From Puccinellia tenuiflora (taxonomy: Eukaryota; Streptophyta; Magnoliopsida; Poales; Poaceae): DNA of 64,000 bases. The translations under genes and the position numbers were made by a program. Positions within the stretch are counted from its first letter, which is position 1; each line of letters begins with the position of its first letter. Under the pieces are notes generated by a model. It had not been told where the DNA came from. It made no database searches and worked only from the letters and a program-made list of their open reading frames with translations. The stretch lies in assembly GCA_012064385.1 (NCBI GenBank), contig QRDG01000401.1, positions 227,174-291,173 of the forward strand. The letters are read 5' to 3'. Positions 1 through 10,940 of this stretch are shown one piece after another.

Positions 1-860
1 GATGACCTCCGGAGCACCGGAATGCCACCAAAACTTGCAAGTGCACCTAGACTATGTGTGGAAGTGTGGTGGAAGGTGTGATACACCAAATGGTGCAAGG
101 CATACCTCCCCGGTGTGACCTTCCTCACATTCGGGCGATAACACTTAGCAGATTTCTAGACGTGTTGGGTGAAATGTCCCGCCGCGGGTATACCGGAGGC
201 TAGGTTGTGCCACATGGTACCAAACCTGGTTTTCCATGTGTCTAGGGACTAAACAAACCTAAACCAATGAAAAAGTACATTGGTGGAACCTCGCGCGGAG
301 AAATCTAGGGGGGTAGACCGTCGGGGCCCACAGACCGCCGTTTTCGGGGAGGAATGACCTCCGGAGCACCGGAATGCCACCAAAACTTGCATGTGGACCT
401 AGAATATGTGTGGAAGTGTGGTGGCGGAAGGTGTGATTCACCAAATGGTGCGAGGCATACCTCCCCGGTGTGACCTTCCTCACATTCGGGCGATAACACT
501 TAGCAGATTTCTCGACGTGTAGGGTGAAATGTCCCGCCGCGGGTATACCGGAGGCTAGGATGTGACACATGGTCCCAACCTGGTTTTCCATGTGTCTAGG
601 GACTAAACAAAAATTGGTGGAACCTCGCGCGTTGAAATCTAAGGGGAGTAGACTGCCGGGGCCCACAGACCGCCGTTATCAGGGGCGATGACCTCCGGAG
701 CACCGGAATGCCTCCAAAACTTGCATGTGGACCTAGAATATGTGTGTAAGCGTGGTGGAAGGTGTAATGGTGCAAGAAATAGCACCTAATATGTGGGGGC
801 GATAACATTCGGGGGCGATATATTAACACTTACGAGATTCGCCGAAGCATGTTTTGCTCC
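1..860. repeat. Tandem satellite, about 350-bp unit, three copies
   Basis: Three head-to-tail copies begin at 1, 353 and 687, each opening with ACCTCCGGAGCACCGGAATG within the first bases. The spacings are 352 and 334 bp, and the third copy degenerates after about 860. Shared landmarks are a block containing CCCGCCGCGGGTATACCGG (near 178 and 531) and a purine-rich block before each restart. No reading frame is conserved between copies, so I treat it as non-coding. It lies next to CACTA terminal sequence and is probably the internal tandem array of the CACTA element that runs off the left edge. Confidence 0.85.
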
Positions 861-1013
861 GAAACCCTCATATGTGGGGAGGGGGGTCGATGAAGATGTA
901 GATTACTTGTGTTATTGGTATACACATTGTATTAAGTAACACTAAAAAAATAGTCCACAAAAAGTAAAAATAATTTTAAAATAAATATAAGTGTTAATAT
1001 AAATACAATAGAT
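861..1013. other. AT-rich spacer, nothing recognised
   Basis: This stretch is A/T-rich with several poly-A runs and joins the satellite to the CACTA subterminal repeats. I see no gene or repeat unit in it. Confidence 0.5.
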
Positions 1014-1360
1014 ATGAAAAGAAATAAAAATGCCTTATGGCGCACGGCAAAGGGGAAATCGCACGGCAAAGGCATTCTTTGCCATGCATGGTTCTTTGCC
1101 GTGCGCCTTATGCTTGTCACTGCTGTGCAATTTCTTTGCTGTGCGCTTTCTTCCTCTTTGTCGTGCGTGGTTTGTTTGCCGTGTGCTTCCCTTAGTCGTT
1201 GCCGTGCGGACGTTCTTTGCCGTGCGCTGTAATTGCTCTTTGCCGTGCGGCCGGTCTGTGCCGTGCGTCTTTCTGCCGTTGCACGGCAAAGATGTCGTTG
1301 CCGTGCATGGGGCGCACGGCAAAGAACGCCCGCACGGCAACGAAATTTTTTCCCGTAGTG
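1014..1360 (-). mobile_element. CACTA (En/Spm) transposon, terminal region
   Basis: The stretch holds more than a dozen copies of TTTGCCGTGC or its complement GCACGGCAAA in mixed orientation, the subterminal repeats of a common grass CACTA family. It ends exactly at 1360 in CCCGTAGTG, the inverted form of a CACTACGGG terminus. The element therefore extends leftward out of the window. The bases that follow (CAAAGCGGG) belong to the terminal repeat of the MULE, so this CACTA probably inserted into the MULE end. The 3-bp TSD cannot be checked because the other end is outside. Open frames here only reflect repeat periodicity. Confidence 0.85.
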
Positions 1361-1504
1361 CAAAGCGGGACCCTGATTCGTTTAGGTACGCCCTAGTCTG
1401 GGGCGCTACCCTCTTTATGGTAGGGCCGGCGACGGGGGCGCTGCCCTCCCAGACTTAACCGACCAGCCCGACCCCGACCGAGCCGCCACTTACCTGTTCG
1501 TTCC
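1361..1504 (+). repeat. MULE left terminal inverted repeat (outer part missing)
   Basis: The complement of this stretch matches 42550-42694. Shared blocks in order are CAAAGCGGGACCC, ATTC.TTTAGGTAC, GTCTGGGGCGCTACCCTCTT, CGGGGGCGCTGCCCTCCCAG and CCACTTACCTGTTCGT. The match fades soon after 1504. The complement of the last block contains CAG/GTAAGT, a consensus splice donor reading outward. The terminal portion is missing where the CACTA end abuts at 1360/1361. Confidence 0.85.
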
Positions 1505-1973
1505 CCCACCCTCCTCACTGCCCGAGCTGCTCTCTCTCCCCCTCACTTTTCCAACTCAATCCCCACTAAAATCTCTCCATTTGGGTTGTGTTTTTTGGTG
1601 GATTTCGGGTCCATTTGGTGCAAAGAGGTATTCTCCTCCATCCTTAATGATTTTGTCCAATTCAAATCTTGCATTTTGGTGGCATTTGTGTAGATCTAGG
1701 AAACCCTAAATTTCGGATGTGAGGCTAAATGTATGGTTTATTTTTGTTATATTGCTCAATACTTGTGTGTATTATGGCTATGGAGTGTTTGCTTATGATT
1801 TCTAGGTTATGGTTAGCACTTTTTGTTAATATGCTAGATTTACTTAGGGTTTGGAGTTAATGGCTTGTTGTTAACTTAATAGTTTGATATTAGTTTGTTA
1901 TTTGAAATGCATAGCTTAGTGTAATATATAGTTATTTTTAACGCGTGTGTGTGTTGGCATAATAATTTTTTAG
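1505..1973 (+). promoter_or_regulatory. Leader and probable first intron of the MULE transposase gene
   Basis: This non-coding stretch separates the left terminal repeat from the first transposase ATG at 1974. A donor-like AGAG/GTATTC lies at about 1626 and a T-rich acceptor TTTTTTAG ends at 1973, directly before the ATG. That suggests a non-coding first exon and an intron of about 345 bp. In MULEs the terminal repeat usually carries the promoter. No clear TATA box was identified. Confidence 0.45.
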
Positions 1974-4957
1974 ATGGAGATGCTTATTAGTGTTCATCAT
2001 GTGGACAAGGAAGCCTTTTTAAAAGGCAATGTCGAGCATGACCCGGACGAGATTTTGGTGGTGTTTGACTGTAGTCCTAACTATGTGGAGGTTGTGGAAA
2101 AAATAAGGATTGCATTGGAATGGACGGATCCAAATGATTTAGTTCAATTGGAGGGGAGGCATAATGTAGGGTTCAGAATGCACTCTCGTTCGAAGACCAT
2201 GCCTCTCAACTCCGAGTCGGGTTGGAGTCTATACAAGGAGATGGTATCGGGATCTCAAGATAAGGCTCTCGAGTTATTTGTCACAAAGAAGGTTGATTCT
2301 CGAGTTCACTTTGATTTGAACCGGTGTGCTTCCCATGAAGTGCAAGACACAACGTCTGAGTCCACCTCGTATGACCCAACATGAAATGAGTCAATCAACA
2401 ATTACCCAACAAGAAGCTAGCCAACCTCCAAGCCCGATTCAAAATGACCATTATGAAGCACCGGAAGAGGAGATTGATTAGTATGAAGATGATGAGGGCG
2501 AGGTTGAGCTTCATAACAATTATGTTGATGATGTGGAGGCATATGTTACACTAGAGGACATGAACCATGACATTCCTTATACCCGAGGTTACGCATCGGA
2601 CTCGGAGGACGATGGTCTGTTGGAAGATGTTGATGAGGAAGGGTTCACGGCTAAAGAAGCCAAGCTTTTCAAGAAGGTGGTGGCCGGGATCATCGGACAT
2701 CATTGTTTCATGATCTTAGTCTCGCGGATAAAGCCGTGGTTGATGGTGGCACGAGTAAATTGCTTGGACCAAGGCCAACAACGAAGAAGGATATGGATGC
2801 AACAAAGTATGGGATTCTTGAAGGAGCGAAGTTTGAAAGCTTCTTGTAGTTGAAGACATGGCTTAAGGAGTATGCGGTTAAGTATTATCGACCGTTCAAG
2901 GTGATACACTCCGATGTAAAAAAGCGTTACACGGTTAAATGTGAGAAGGAAGGGTATCCATGGATTGTGCGTGCAAGACCATGAAAAGGGGGGCCTATTT
3001 GGTGGATAAAAAGTTGTGTGTCGACACACATGTGTGATGGTAGGGATATGGATGACGAAGATGTTGAGGATAAACACCGACAACTAACCTCCGACTTCAT
3101 CGCCTATAGACTTTCCAATACCATAACGGCACTCCCAACTTTTACCATTAATGGTATCATAGATATGGTGAAAGGCCTCCTCGGTTACATGGTGTAGTAC
3201 GGAAAAGCATGGAGGGCTAAGCAAGCCGCATTTAAGATGTTGTATGGTGATTGGGAAAAAGCATATAACCGACTCCCTAGGTTGTTGGGAGCGATGGCGG
3301 CTACTAATCCGGGCATGTATTGGGTGGTGGAGCCATTACCCAAGAAGACCCGGATCATCAATGGTGCACCCGACCGGGTATTTCGCCGTGTATTTTCGTC
3401 TTTTGGACAATGCATAATGGAATTTAAGCATTGTAGGCCGGTTATCTCTGTGGATGGCACATTTTTGACTGGTCAATTCAAAGGCACACTCCTGGTCGCA
3501 ATAGCTCATGATGCGAACGATCGTTTGCTTCCTTTGGCTTTTGCTTTGGTTGCGGCGGAGAACAATGATAACTGGGAGTGGTTCATGAATCTTGTACGAA
3601 CCAAGTGCATTGAGGCTCAAAGAGAGGTTTGTGTCATCTCGGACCGCCACCAGGGCATACTCAACGCGGTGGAGATTGAAATTCCCGGCCATGCTCGCGT
3701 GCACCATAGATGGTGCATGAGGCATTTTGTGTCAAACTTCTACAGGGCATGTAATAGTAAGGAGTTGTCCAACGATCTCAAAGATTGTTGCCTCGCTTTC
3801 ACCGAGTGACATTTCGCGAGATTGTACAACAGATTGCTCACTCTCACAACTTCGGCTGGGGTTCAAGATTTTTTGCACCGACATGAATCACAGGTCCACA
3901 AGTGGGCGCGAGCGTTTGACGAAGGGGGTAGGAGGTACGGTGACATGACAAGCAACATGGCTGAATGTTTCAACAATGTGATCAAGGGTGTCCATGCATT
4001 GCATGTGACCACAATAATTCAATATACATTCGACAAGTTGAATGTGTATTTTCAGAAGTACGGCGAGGAGACTGATGATCAGATTGCAGGAAAGACCATC
4101 ACCAATAAGAAGTACAAGTACCCGCCTGAAGTTGACAAATGGGTGTCACACCAGTTAAGGAAGTCGGAGTCCCAAACCGCTCAATGTTTTGATAACGACG
4201 AGTGGATTTACCAAGTCAATGAGCCGGGAGGTACCACAGTAGGCGGTGTGCAACACGGAGGGCCTGCATGCAAAGTCATGCTAAAAAAGGAGAGTGTTCA
4301 TGCCAGAGGCCTCAGCTGCTTCATCTCCCATGCTCACACTTGCAGACAGCGGGACGCATAAGAAAAGTGAAGGTGAAAGAAGTTGGCCCCGTCCGCGTGT
4401 CAGAATGCTCTATTGAGGCAACAAAACACACATGGGTGAGTAGATTTCATCCTTACTTTGACCAATCTCAGTGGCCGGAGTATCATGGAATTCAAGTTTG
4501 GCCCGATCTTGATTTGAAGGTGAACACGCGGGGGAGACAGAAGACAAAGCGTTTCAGAAATGATATGGACGCGTGGGGTGCTGGAGGCCTACGAGAATGG
4601 GGCAGCCAACATTTTCAGGAGCCCCGTGCTAGTGCCCATTGTGGAGGATGCAACGGTGATGGACACAACACTAGAGGTTGTAATCAAATGAAGAGGAAAA
4701 AGGGAAATGAAGGTGGTAACCAACAAGGTGGTAGCCACCAAGGTGGTAGCCAACACGGTGGTACTCAACAAGGTGGTAGCCACCAAGGTGGTAGCCAAGA
4801 CGGTGGTAGCCAACAAGGTGGTAGCCAACACGGTGGTAGCCACCAAGGTGGTAGCCAACACGGTGGTAGCGGGAGTCGCGTTTCAATGTTTGACCAATTT
4901 CGTGATGGTGGACGAAGAGGTCGTAGAGGTGGTACTAGTGGTCGAGCCCGGTATTAA
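1974..4957 (+). pseudogene. MURA-type MULE transposase, decayed
   Basis: This is a DDE transposase of the Mutator superfamily, which cuts and joins DNA at the element's terminal repeats in the nucleus. The N-terminal part (1974-2384) resembles the PB1-like leader of grass MULE transposases. An acidic linker and a DNA-binding region around 2860-2985 follow. The MULE catalytic domain carries DGTFL (Asp at 3453), ISDRH (Asp at 3642) and MAECFN (Glu at 3963), so all three acidic residues are still encoded. A SWIM-like Cys/His region near 4297 and a CX2CX4HX4C knuckle near 4640 precede a Gly-Ser-Gln repeat tail. Decay includes frame changes near 2370 and 2690, in-frame stops at 2479 and near 2848 and at 3807, and a shift at an A-run near 4283. 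It cannot make a full protein as it stands. Confidence 0.9.
4712..4870 (+). repeat. Coding minisatellite, 15-bp unit, ten copies plus part
   Basis: Ten consecutive 15-bp units (GGTGGTAGCCAACAA and close variants) fill 4712-4861, and a partial unit ends at 4870. In the transposase frame they encode a Gly-Gly-Ser-(His/Gln)-(Gln/His/Asp) tail just after the zinc knuckle. The unit is a multiple of three, so unit gain or loss keeps the frame. Confidence 0.95.
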
Positions 4958-5053
4958 TTTGGTATGAATGCAATTTATTACATTATTATCTATTTTATCT
5001 CGAATATTATTTCATTTCATTGTACTAACAATTTTGTGCTAAATTTTGTAGGT

Positions 5054-7075
5054 ATGGGGTCCTCCGATCCGATGGAGAAACCATGGACGTGGAGGCATGC
5101 AGGGAAGCAACTTGGTGAGGCGGAGTTGGTTCCGGTGAAGTGTTGGTGTGGTGATGACTGTGTTTCTAAGCAGTCGATGGATTGGGATGAAACAAGAGGA
5201 AGGAGATTTTGGATGTGTCTGAACTATGCACATGACAAGCTGATGCATATAAAATGCATAAATGAACTTTGCATTATAATTCTCATATTTCAATCATATT
5301 TGCATCATATAAGGGTATATCATTGTTTTATAATAATTTTGGTGATAATTCACAGTTTCCCCATTTATTCGGAATTAACCCTGCACTGGCAGAAAACCCT
5401 ATTTTCTATATTTTGATGTTTCAGGGACCCAAACGACGTCCAAATGAGCTGAAAATTTACGGGGATCATTATTTTGGAAGGAGGAAGACCTAGGAGCGAA
5501 AGAAGCAAACGAACGGAGGCCGGAGGGCCAAAATAGGGGGTCCCACGCGGCTACAGTACCAGGCCACGTGGGCCCACCTATTTCTCCCTCGTGGCCCCGT
5601 TTGCGTCGATCCTTCGCCCTGAAGCATCCTCGTGACCTAAAAACGCCTATATAAAAGGTCCCCCGACGTTTTCCAGAGGGAGGCGACGGAGAAACACAAA
5701 ACCAGAAACAGAGAGGCAGAAGGCTGCCGCCGGAGAAGATCGGAGGGGGGAAATGCCGCCGGAATCCACCTCCGGAGGGCTCCACCCCCTCCGGCGTGTT
5801 CATCATCAACATCTACAGCAAGATCATCTCCACCGTCTCCATGATGAGGAGGGAGTAGTCCTTCATCGGGGCTGAGGGCTCACGCCGGTAGCTATGTGGT
5901 TTATCTCTCTCTCCCATGGTGTGATCTTTATGTGATCATGAGCTTTGTAATCTAGTTGAATCCATAGATGTTACTCTTCATCATCTTATGAATTATGCTA
6001 CTCAAGTGGTTTTATTGATGTGATTTCTGGAGTCACCTTTGTCCCATGGTGTGAAGTTGACAATGTGTGCACCGTGTGTGGCTTTTAGGCTAAAGATTAC
6101 ATGAATACTTACCATGAGTTATTATTTGTGTTGGATGTCTCTATGAAATTGTGGTGTTTGTCTAGTACTATTTAGGGGGCTCAAGTTGACAGTGTGGGGT
6201 TCCCTAGATGTGGAATGCGAATTTAAGGTGTGCTTTTTGTATCCCTACACAATGGATTGGTATTCGTTATCCAACTAGAAGATAGTTCGGGGTAGCACAG
6301 TGAAGAGTAAATATCTATGTATTCAATTATATTATTATTATTGAGAGTGTCCACTAGTGAAAGTATGATCCCTAGGCCTTATTTCCAAGCACCGTTTACA
6401 CCTTTGTCTTGTCCTCTTGCATTGAAGAGGATTGGGACATTTTCACGCTCCTGTTTTGTTACATCAAACTTCCATCCATTAACTCAACCACCTTGTTCTA
6501 TAAACTTGTTTAGTGCATAATCAACTAAAACTTGTGACACTTTAGTTGTAGGGAATAGATAACTTTTCCTTCTTGCTCCTGCGGATCGATACCTTACTTC
6601 CACATTGAGAGGTGCTACAGTGATCCCCTGCTCTTGGGGGTTATCACAAGCTGGAACCAAAGAACACCTATAACCGTCCTAAGGTATGTGTCCTCCTTTG
6701 TACATGACAAAGGTTTAAATTTCTTCATACATGCTAATAACAATATTATTTCAGTCTCCACCGCCCCTTTGCCGCTTCTACAAGTGGATAGATATGGAGC
6801 AAAGTGATTACCACAAGCATGAGGTTGAGTATCAGTATGCAAAGCTAGCTGAACGTGCAGCGGAGAAGGAGCGTGATGAAAAGCGGGAAGAGAAGAGGAA
6901 AGAATGGCTACTCGTGGAACGTTTGGAGAAGGAGGCAAAGGAGCGTGAAGAGGCAAAGAAGCGTGAGGAGGAGAGGGCAAGGAAGCGTGAGAGGGCTCGT
7001 CGGGCACAAGAGGAGGAAGAAGCGGAGAAGGATGCGGCGAAGCGTAAGGGGAAGTATCCACGTTGGACTCAATAG
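5054..7075 (+). pseudogene. GRF-zinc-finger plus coiled-coil gene of the MULE, split by a solo LTR
   Basis: The first exon starts at the ATG at 5054 and encodes KCWCGDDC and GRRFWMCLN, the first half of a GRF-type zinc finger. The solo LTR at 5241-6646 interrupts it. After the second TSD copy the frame resumes at 6652-6683. An intron with a GTATGT donor (6684) and a TTTCAG acceptor (6754) follows. The last exon (6755-7075) supplies LCRFYKWID, the rest of the finger, then a long Glu/Lys/Arg-rich coiled coil ending at a TAG. Without the insert and intron the coding length is 540 nt (179 residues), with no frame break. Its role in the MULE is unknown; GRF fingers in other proteins bind nucleic acid. 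It could instead be a late exon of the transposase transcript, since only about 95 bp separate the two. Confidence 0.8.
5241..6646 (+). mobile_element. Solo LTR, 1406 bp, TSD CAAGC
   Basis: The element starts TGATGCATAT and ends GGGGGTTATCA, and is bounded by CAAGC at 5236-5240 and 6647-6651. A TATA-like TATATAAAAG at 5648-5657 on the plus strand suggests transcription left to right. No internal gag or pol, primer-binding site or second LTR is present. A solo LTR left by recombination between two LTRs is therefore the simplest reading. The family was not identified. Confidence 0.9.
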
Positions 7076-7298
7076 AGTCTCCAACATTGATGTCGTCGAT
7101 GCCGTGGACTATCTAATGAACTAGGTGTAATGAATTTGTTGTGTCCATCAAAGATTTGTGTGTTGAACCTTGTATTCCGTGGATTTCGTGCGAACTTTGC
7201 AATGTATTGAAATTTATGAATTTGTTGTTCTTGTCATGATATATGTTAATTCTTGTGAAAGCAACAAGTCCATTTTTTGTAAGATTTTTGCAACTGCA
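7076..7298 (+). other. 3' untranslated region of the GRF-finger gene
   Basis: This is A/T-rich sequence after the TAG at 7075, leading into the 221-bp repeats. No other gene was seen. Confidence 0.5.
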
Positions 7299-8130
7299 GA
7301 GGGTAGCGCCCCAGCAAATGGAGCTGCACTGAATAGGGTAGCGCCGCCGCCTGGGGCGCTACCATGTACAAATTTTGCAGCCCCAAACTAATAGAGAGGG
7401 TGCAGACTTGGGGCAGCTCGAGAAGGAGGAAAATGGCTAAGAAACAGAGGGCAGCGCCGCGGCGTGTGGAGTTGCCGTTTAGACGGTAGCGCCCCAGCCA
7501 GGGGCGCTACCATGTACAAAAGTGCAGCGCCCCAGCAGATGGAGCTGCACTGAAGAGGGTAGCGCCGCCGTCCGTGGCGCTACCATGTACAAATTTTGCA
7601 GCCCCAAACTAACAGAGAGGGTGCAGACTTGGGGCAGCTCGAGAAGGAGGAAAATGGCTAAGGAACAGAGGGCAGCGCCGCGGCATGTGGAGTTGCCGTG
7701 AAGACGGTAGCGCCCCAGTCAGGGGCGTTACCATGTACAAAAGGGCAGCGCCCCAGCAAATGGAGCTGCACTGAAGAGGGTAGCGCCGCCGTCCGTGGCG
7801 CTACCATGTACAAATTTTGCAGCCCCAAACTAACAGAGAGGGTGCAGACTTGGGGCAGCTCGAGAAGGAGGAAAATGGCTAAGGAACAGAGGGCAGCGCC
7901 GCGGCGTGTGGAGTTTCCGTGAAGACGGTAGCGCCCCAGTCAGGGGCGCTACCATGTAGAAAATCTGCAGGAGCACAAACTAACAGAGAGGGTGCAGCGC
8001 ATGCCGAAATTGGCTAAGGACGAGAGGGCAGCGCCCCAGGTAATGGAGCTGCACTGCAGAGGGCAGCGCCCCAGCTAATGGAGCTACACTGAAGAGGGTA
8101 GCGCCCCAGTTAGGAGCGCTACCGTATTAA
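7299..8130. repeat. 221-bp tandem array carrying MULE terminal motifs
   Basis: Equivalent points recur at 7336, 7557 and 7778, exactly 221 bp apart, with a degenerate fourth copy to about 8130. Each unit holds several copies of GGTAGCGCC and GGGGCGCTACC facing each other. An example is the palindromic pair around 7927-7954, where two complementary 10-mers are separated by a few bases. The same GGGCGCTACC/GGTAGCGCCC motif is the core of both terminal repeats. The array lies between the 3' ends of the two convergent MULE genes. Frames open across it are low-complexity by-products. Confidence 0.92.
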
Positions 8131-8369
8131 AAAATTGCAACAGCAAGCTGCAAACCATTAATGGAGCAGGAATTATATTTGGGTATCAACAGGATACATC
8201 AAACAACAGGATCACAATATTACATAGGTTTAATAAGATAGAGTAAGTTCACAACTACGAGTTCAACATGTCCCACAATATTACATAGATGACAATAAAA
8301 CCACAAGTCTCGAAATGACGACAAGTCCCATAGCTAGATAGATAGATGACAACTACAATAAAGCCCCAA
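8131..8369 (-). other. 3' flank of the mobile-domain gene
   Basis: This A/T-rich, non-coding stretch lies between the 221-bp array and the stop codon of the mobile-domain gene at 8370-8372. It is probably its 3' untranslated region on the minus strand. A short GATA run (TAGATAGATAGAT) is visible near 8334. Confidence 0.5.
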
Positions 8370-8519
8370 CTAGTTCCTTCTCCTCCTCGGAGGTACCTCC
8401 GGCGATGAGGCCCCCTCGGTCCGAATCCTCCTCAAAGCCGAATTGGGTGCCTTCCTAACACCCCTCCTAACCCCTTTCCTAACACCCTTCCTAGGTGTTA
8501 ACGCCTGCTCATCTTCTGG
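8370..8519 (-). pseudogene. C-terminal tail of the split plant-mobile-domain gene
   Basis: Read on the minus strand from the TSD (8515-8519) to a TAG at 8370-8372, this is one open frame with a basic tail rich in Arg, Lys, Gly and Val (RKGVRKGVRRGVRK, then PPRRRRN). It continues the acidic Glu/Pro-rich frame that stops at 39634 on the far side of the 31-kb Gypsy block. The two parts share the TSD TCTGG. The assignment as one gene rests on the matching TSD, the strand and an open frame across the join. Confidence 0.75.
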
Positions 8520-9035
8520 TGTCGTGGTATTGTCGAATCTAGCCGCGGCAGGGGTGCCATCGAGCTAGGTAGAGAGAGGGGTTTTGGAGATGAGGGTTGT
8601 TCCGGCGACGGGATGACAAAGGGTTTACCCAGCTTCGGATCTCACAACGGTGGCGAGATCCTACGTGCTGCTATAATTCACTATAAGGCAATATCGCTGA
8701 TTACAGTGAAAGGTGGATCGAGATCGTTCTGGTTCCTGCCCTAAGGCGTCCCGTAGGCCGGCTTATAAAGGCGTCCGGACCTAGGGCTTACAGGAAAACC
8801 TAACCGACTAAGTATAGAGTCCTATTGTAATCTGGCTTGGGCCCTGCCTTGTGGGCTAAGTCTTCCGCAATGCAGGCCGGCTTCTGGAACCTTCTCTTAG
8901 CCGGATGGGCCTCCTGCGCTTCATCATACTGGGCCGCCCGGTAAGCCGGATTCGGCTTACCACCACTATGGGCCACCCTGGTATGCTGGCTTTTAGTCTC
9001 CTCTGTGAGGATACCTGTTCGGCATAACCCCAACA
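8520..9035 (-). repeat. 3' LTR of the outer Gypsy element
   Basis: It starts TGTCGTGG, where the sister LTR has TGTTGTGG, and ends ACCCCAACA. On the minus strand a TATA-like TTTATAAG lies near 8762-8770. Confidence 0.93.
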
Positions 9036-9048
9036 GTATCCCCCGGAA
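9036..9048 (-). promoter_or_regulatory. Polypurine tract of the outer Gypsy element
   Basis: On the minus strand the bases CCGGGGGATAC directly precede the 3' LTR, as expected for the plus-strand primer of reverse transcription. Confidence 0.65.
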
Positions 9049-9419
9049 AGCTTCAAGTACTTCAGCGGCTGCCTTCAATCTTCCGGCAATGTGTTGTCCG
9101 GGAAATTCATCATCCGCCTTCAGTCTTGGAGCATTCCCAGAAACCTGCAATCATGTCGAACAGCTTTGTCGTTTTTGATGTGCCGGCTCTGTATGCCGAA
9201 AAGCACTTGGACGAGTAATGACACGTGTCCGCTGATTTGATGGCTATGCCAGACCCAGCAGTATGAGTGGAGGAGCATCTTTGAATGCGAAGTTAGTTTC
9301 CGTTTTTCCCGCGCTGGAACCGAGGCGTCCGAGGGAAGGAAACGTCTCCAACGATTTGATCCCGGGACACGTGGCGAAAAACTTGGCTCCTGACCATTGC
9401 ACATATCTTGGCGCTCCGC

Positions 9420-9427
9420 TTATAAAT
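9420..9427 (+). promoter_or_regulatory. TATA box for the antisense gene of the outer Gypsy element
   Basis: TTATAAAT lies 115-120 bp before the ATG at 9542, on the strand opposite to gag-pol. It favours a transcription start near 9450 and therefore the 9542 ATG over the upstream in-frame ATG at 9263. Confidence 0.5.
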
Positions 9428-10940
9428 GTTGGTCGCCTCGTCTCCATCGCGTTCACCAGGCCATTTGCAACCCTAGCTCCGAACTCCTCCAGATCTCATC
9501 TCCTCCCGAGCTCTAGCTCCTCCATCTCTCCTTCGAGCTCCATGGCATCGGGTGCCCCCAGCTCTCTAACGATTGACGCTGTGTCGGTCGATCCGGCTCC
9601 ACCGATGGGAGGCTCCACTTCCACAGCCGCCGCCGTCGTTTTCGAGCCATCCGCCGCTGCACCTGCATCCTCTCCAACTCCGGCGAATACCTCCACCGCT
9701 TCGGGTCGCGACGAAGTGGCCTTGGCCAATGCTGCAGCCGAAGCCGCTGCCACAGTGGCTTCTGCTTCCGCGGCTGCTGATGCTGCTGTCGAAGAGGCAA
9801 GTGTCGGCGAGGAGGAAGAGGAACAGGAAGCCGGCAACAACAAGAGTGCGGCCAACAACCCGTCCCACAACTGGGGTTGTTCGGTGGTTGATGAGATCGA
9901 GCTGAAGGGGATGGAGGCCGATGGAGCAATCCTTCCGCCCTCAGAGTCGTCATCGACTTGGCGATCCGCCTTAGGCGACCCTTCTCCTACCCCCATCAAT
10001 GACGAACGGGTACTTCTCTCTTCCCATGTCATTAGGGGATTTTCTTTGCCGCCTTCGGCTTTTCTGATAGATCTTCTAGACCATTACGGCCTCCAGCTTC
10101 ACAACATTACTCCCAATAGTTTGCTATACATCTCCGGCTTTGTAGCACTATTCGAAGGCTATTTAGCCATAAAACCTAGGTTTGACTTCTTCGAACGATG
10201 CTTCCTAGTCAAGAGGCAAACCGTGAACAAGGAGCTGCTGGTGGCCGGCTCTATCAGCTTCAACTGTCGCCGGGATATCGATTGGTACCCTCGTGTGCCA
10301 ATCGTTGATTCGGCAAAGGGATGGGCGTCCACCTTTTTCTACTGCAAGGACGTGGCGCCGCCAAACCGGCTGCAAGGGCTTGTTCCCTTCACAGACGAAG
10401 CCGGCATGCCCCTGCCCTCATGGAAAAAGAAGCCGTCAGCTGGAATGCCGGCAGAACGTGCCGCCATTCAAGCAAGGATTGCACAGTTGACTTCCGGCAC
10501 TCCTCCCTTAACTGGGGAGGACACCATAATCTGCTGGATGAAGAGACGAATCCAGCCCCTCCAACATTGTGCTCGGCTTTTATGCGAGTACACGGGCGAA
10601 TCTGATCCCATGCGGATCAACAAGAAAGACTTGGAGCAAGACCTCTTTGAGGCTCGCTTCAACAAGCTTATCAAAGCCCGGCCTGGCGAAGGCCGGCAAT
10701 ATGAAGAATCATTGCCAATGTTCACGGCAACCAACCCTCCCCAAAGGTACTTTGACTAACCAAAGTTCAATTCTTTTGAGAGACTCGGATTTGCCCTTTT
10801 GTCGGACTAACATGCAATATGTCAGATTCCTGGAATCTCCGACATCCGCCCTGCTGGCAAGCCCTCGTCCAGCAAGGCGCCCACACGGTCCATCTCCTTT
10901 TCGTCGGCTACCGCAGAGAGCCGGAAGAGGAATAGCCAGT

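Noticed and set aside
1361..1369. CCCGTAGTG next to 1361 as a 9-bp MULE target duplication.
   Set aside because: It is the CACTA terminus, and the right flank has no matching 9-mer.
1014..1458. Several overlapping frames of 70-140 codons on both strands.
   Set aside because: They follow the 10-bp TTTGCCGTGC repeat of a CACTA subterminal region and cross into the MULE terminal repeat.
4589..4967. Other-frame open stretches across the 15-bp minisatellite.
   Set aside because: A 15-bp unit keeps all three frames open; only the frame continuous with the transposase zinc knuckle is supported.
9496..10032. Minus-strand frames of 100-178 codons opposite exon 1 of the antisense gene.
   Set aside because: Shadow of the Ala/Ser-rich coding exon on the plus strand.
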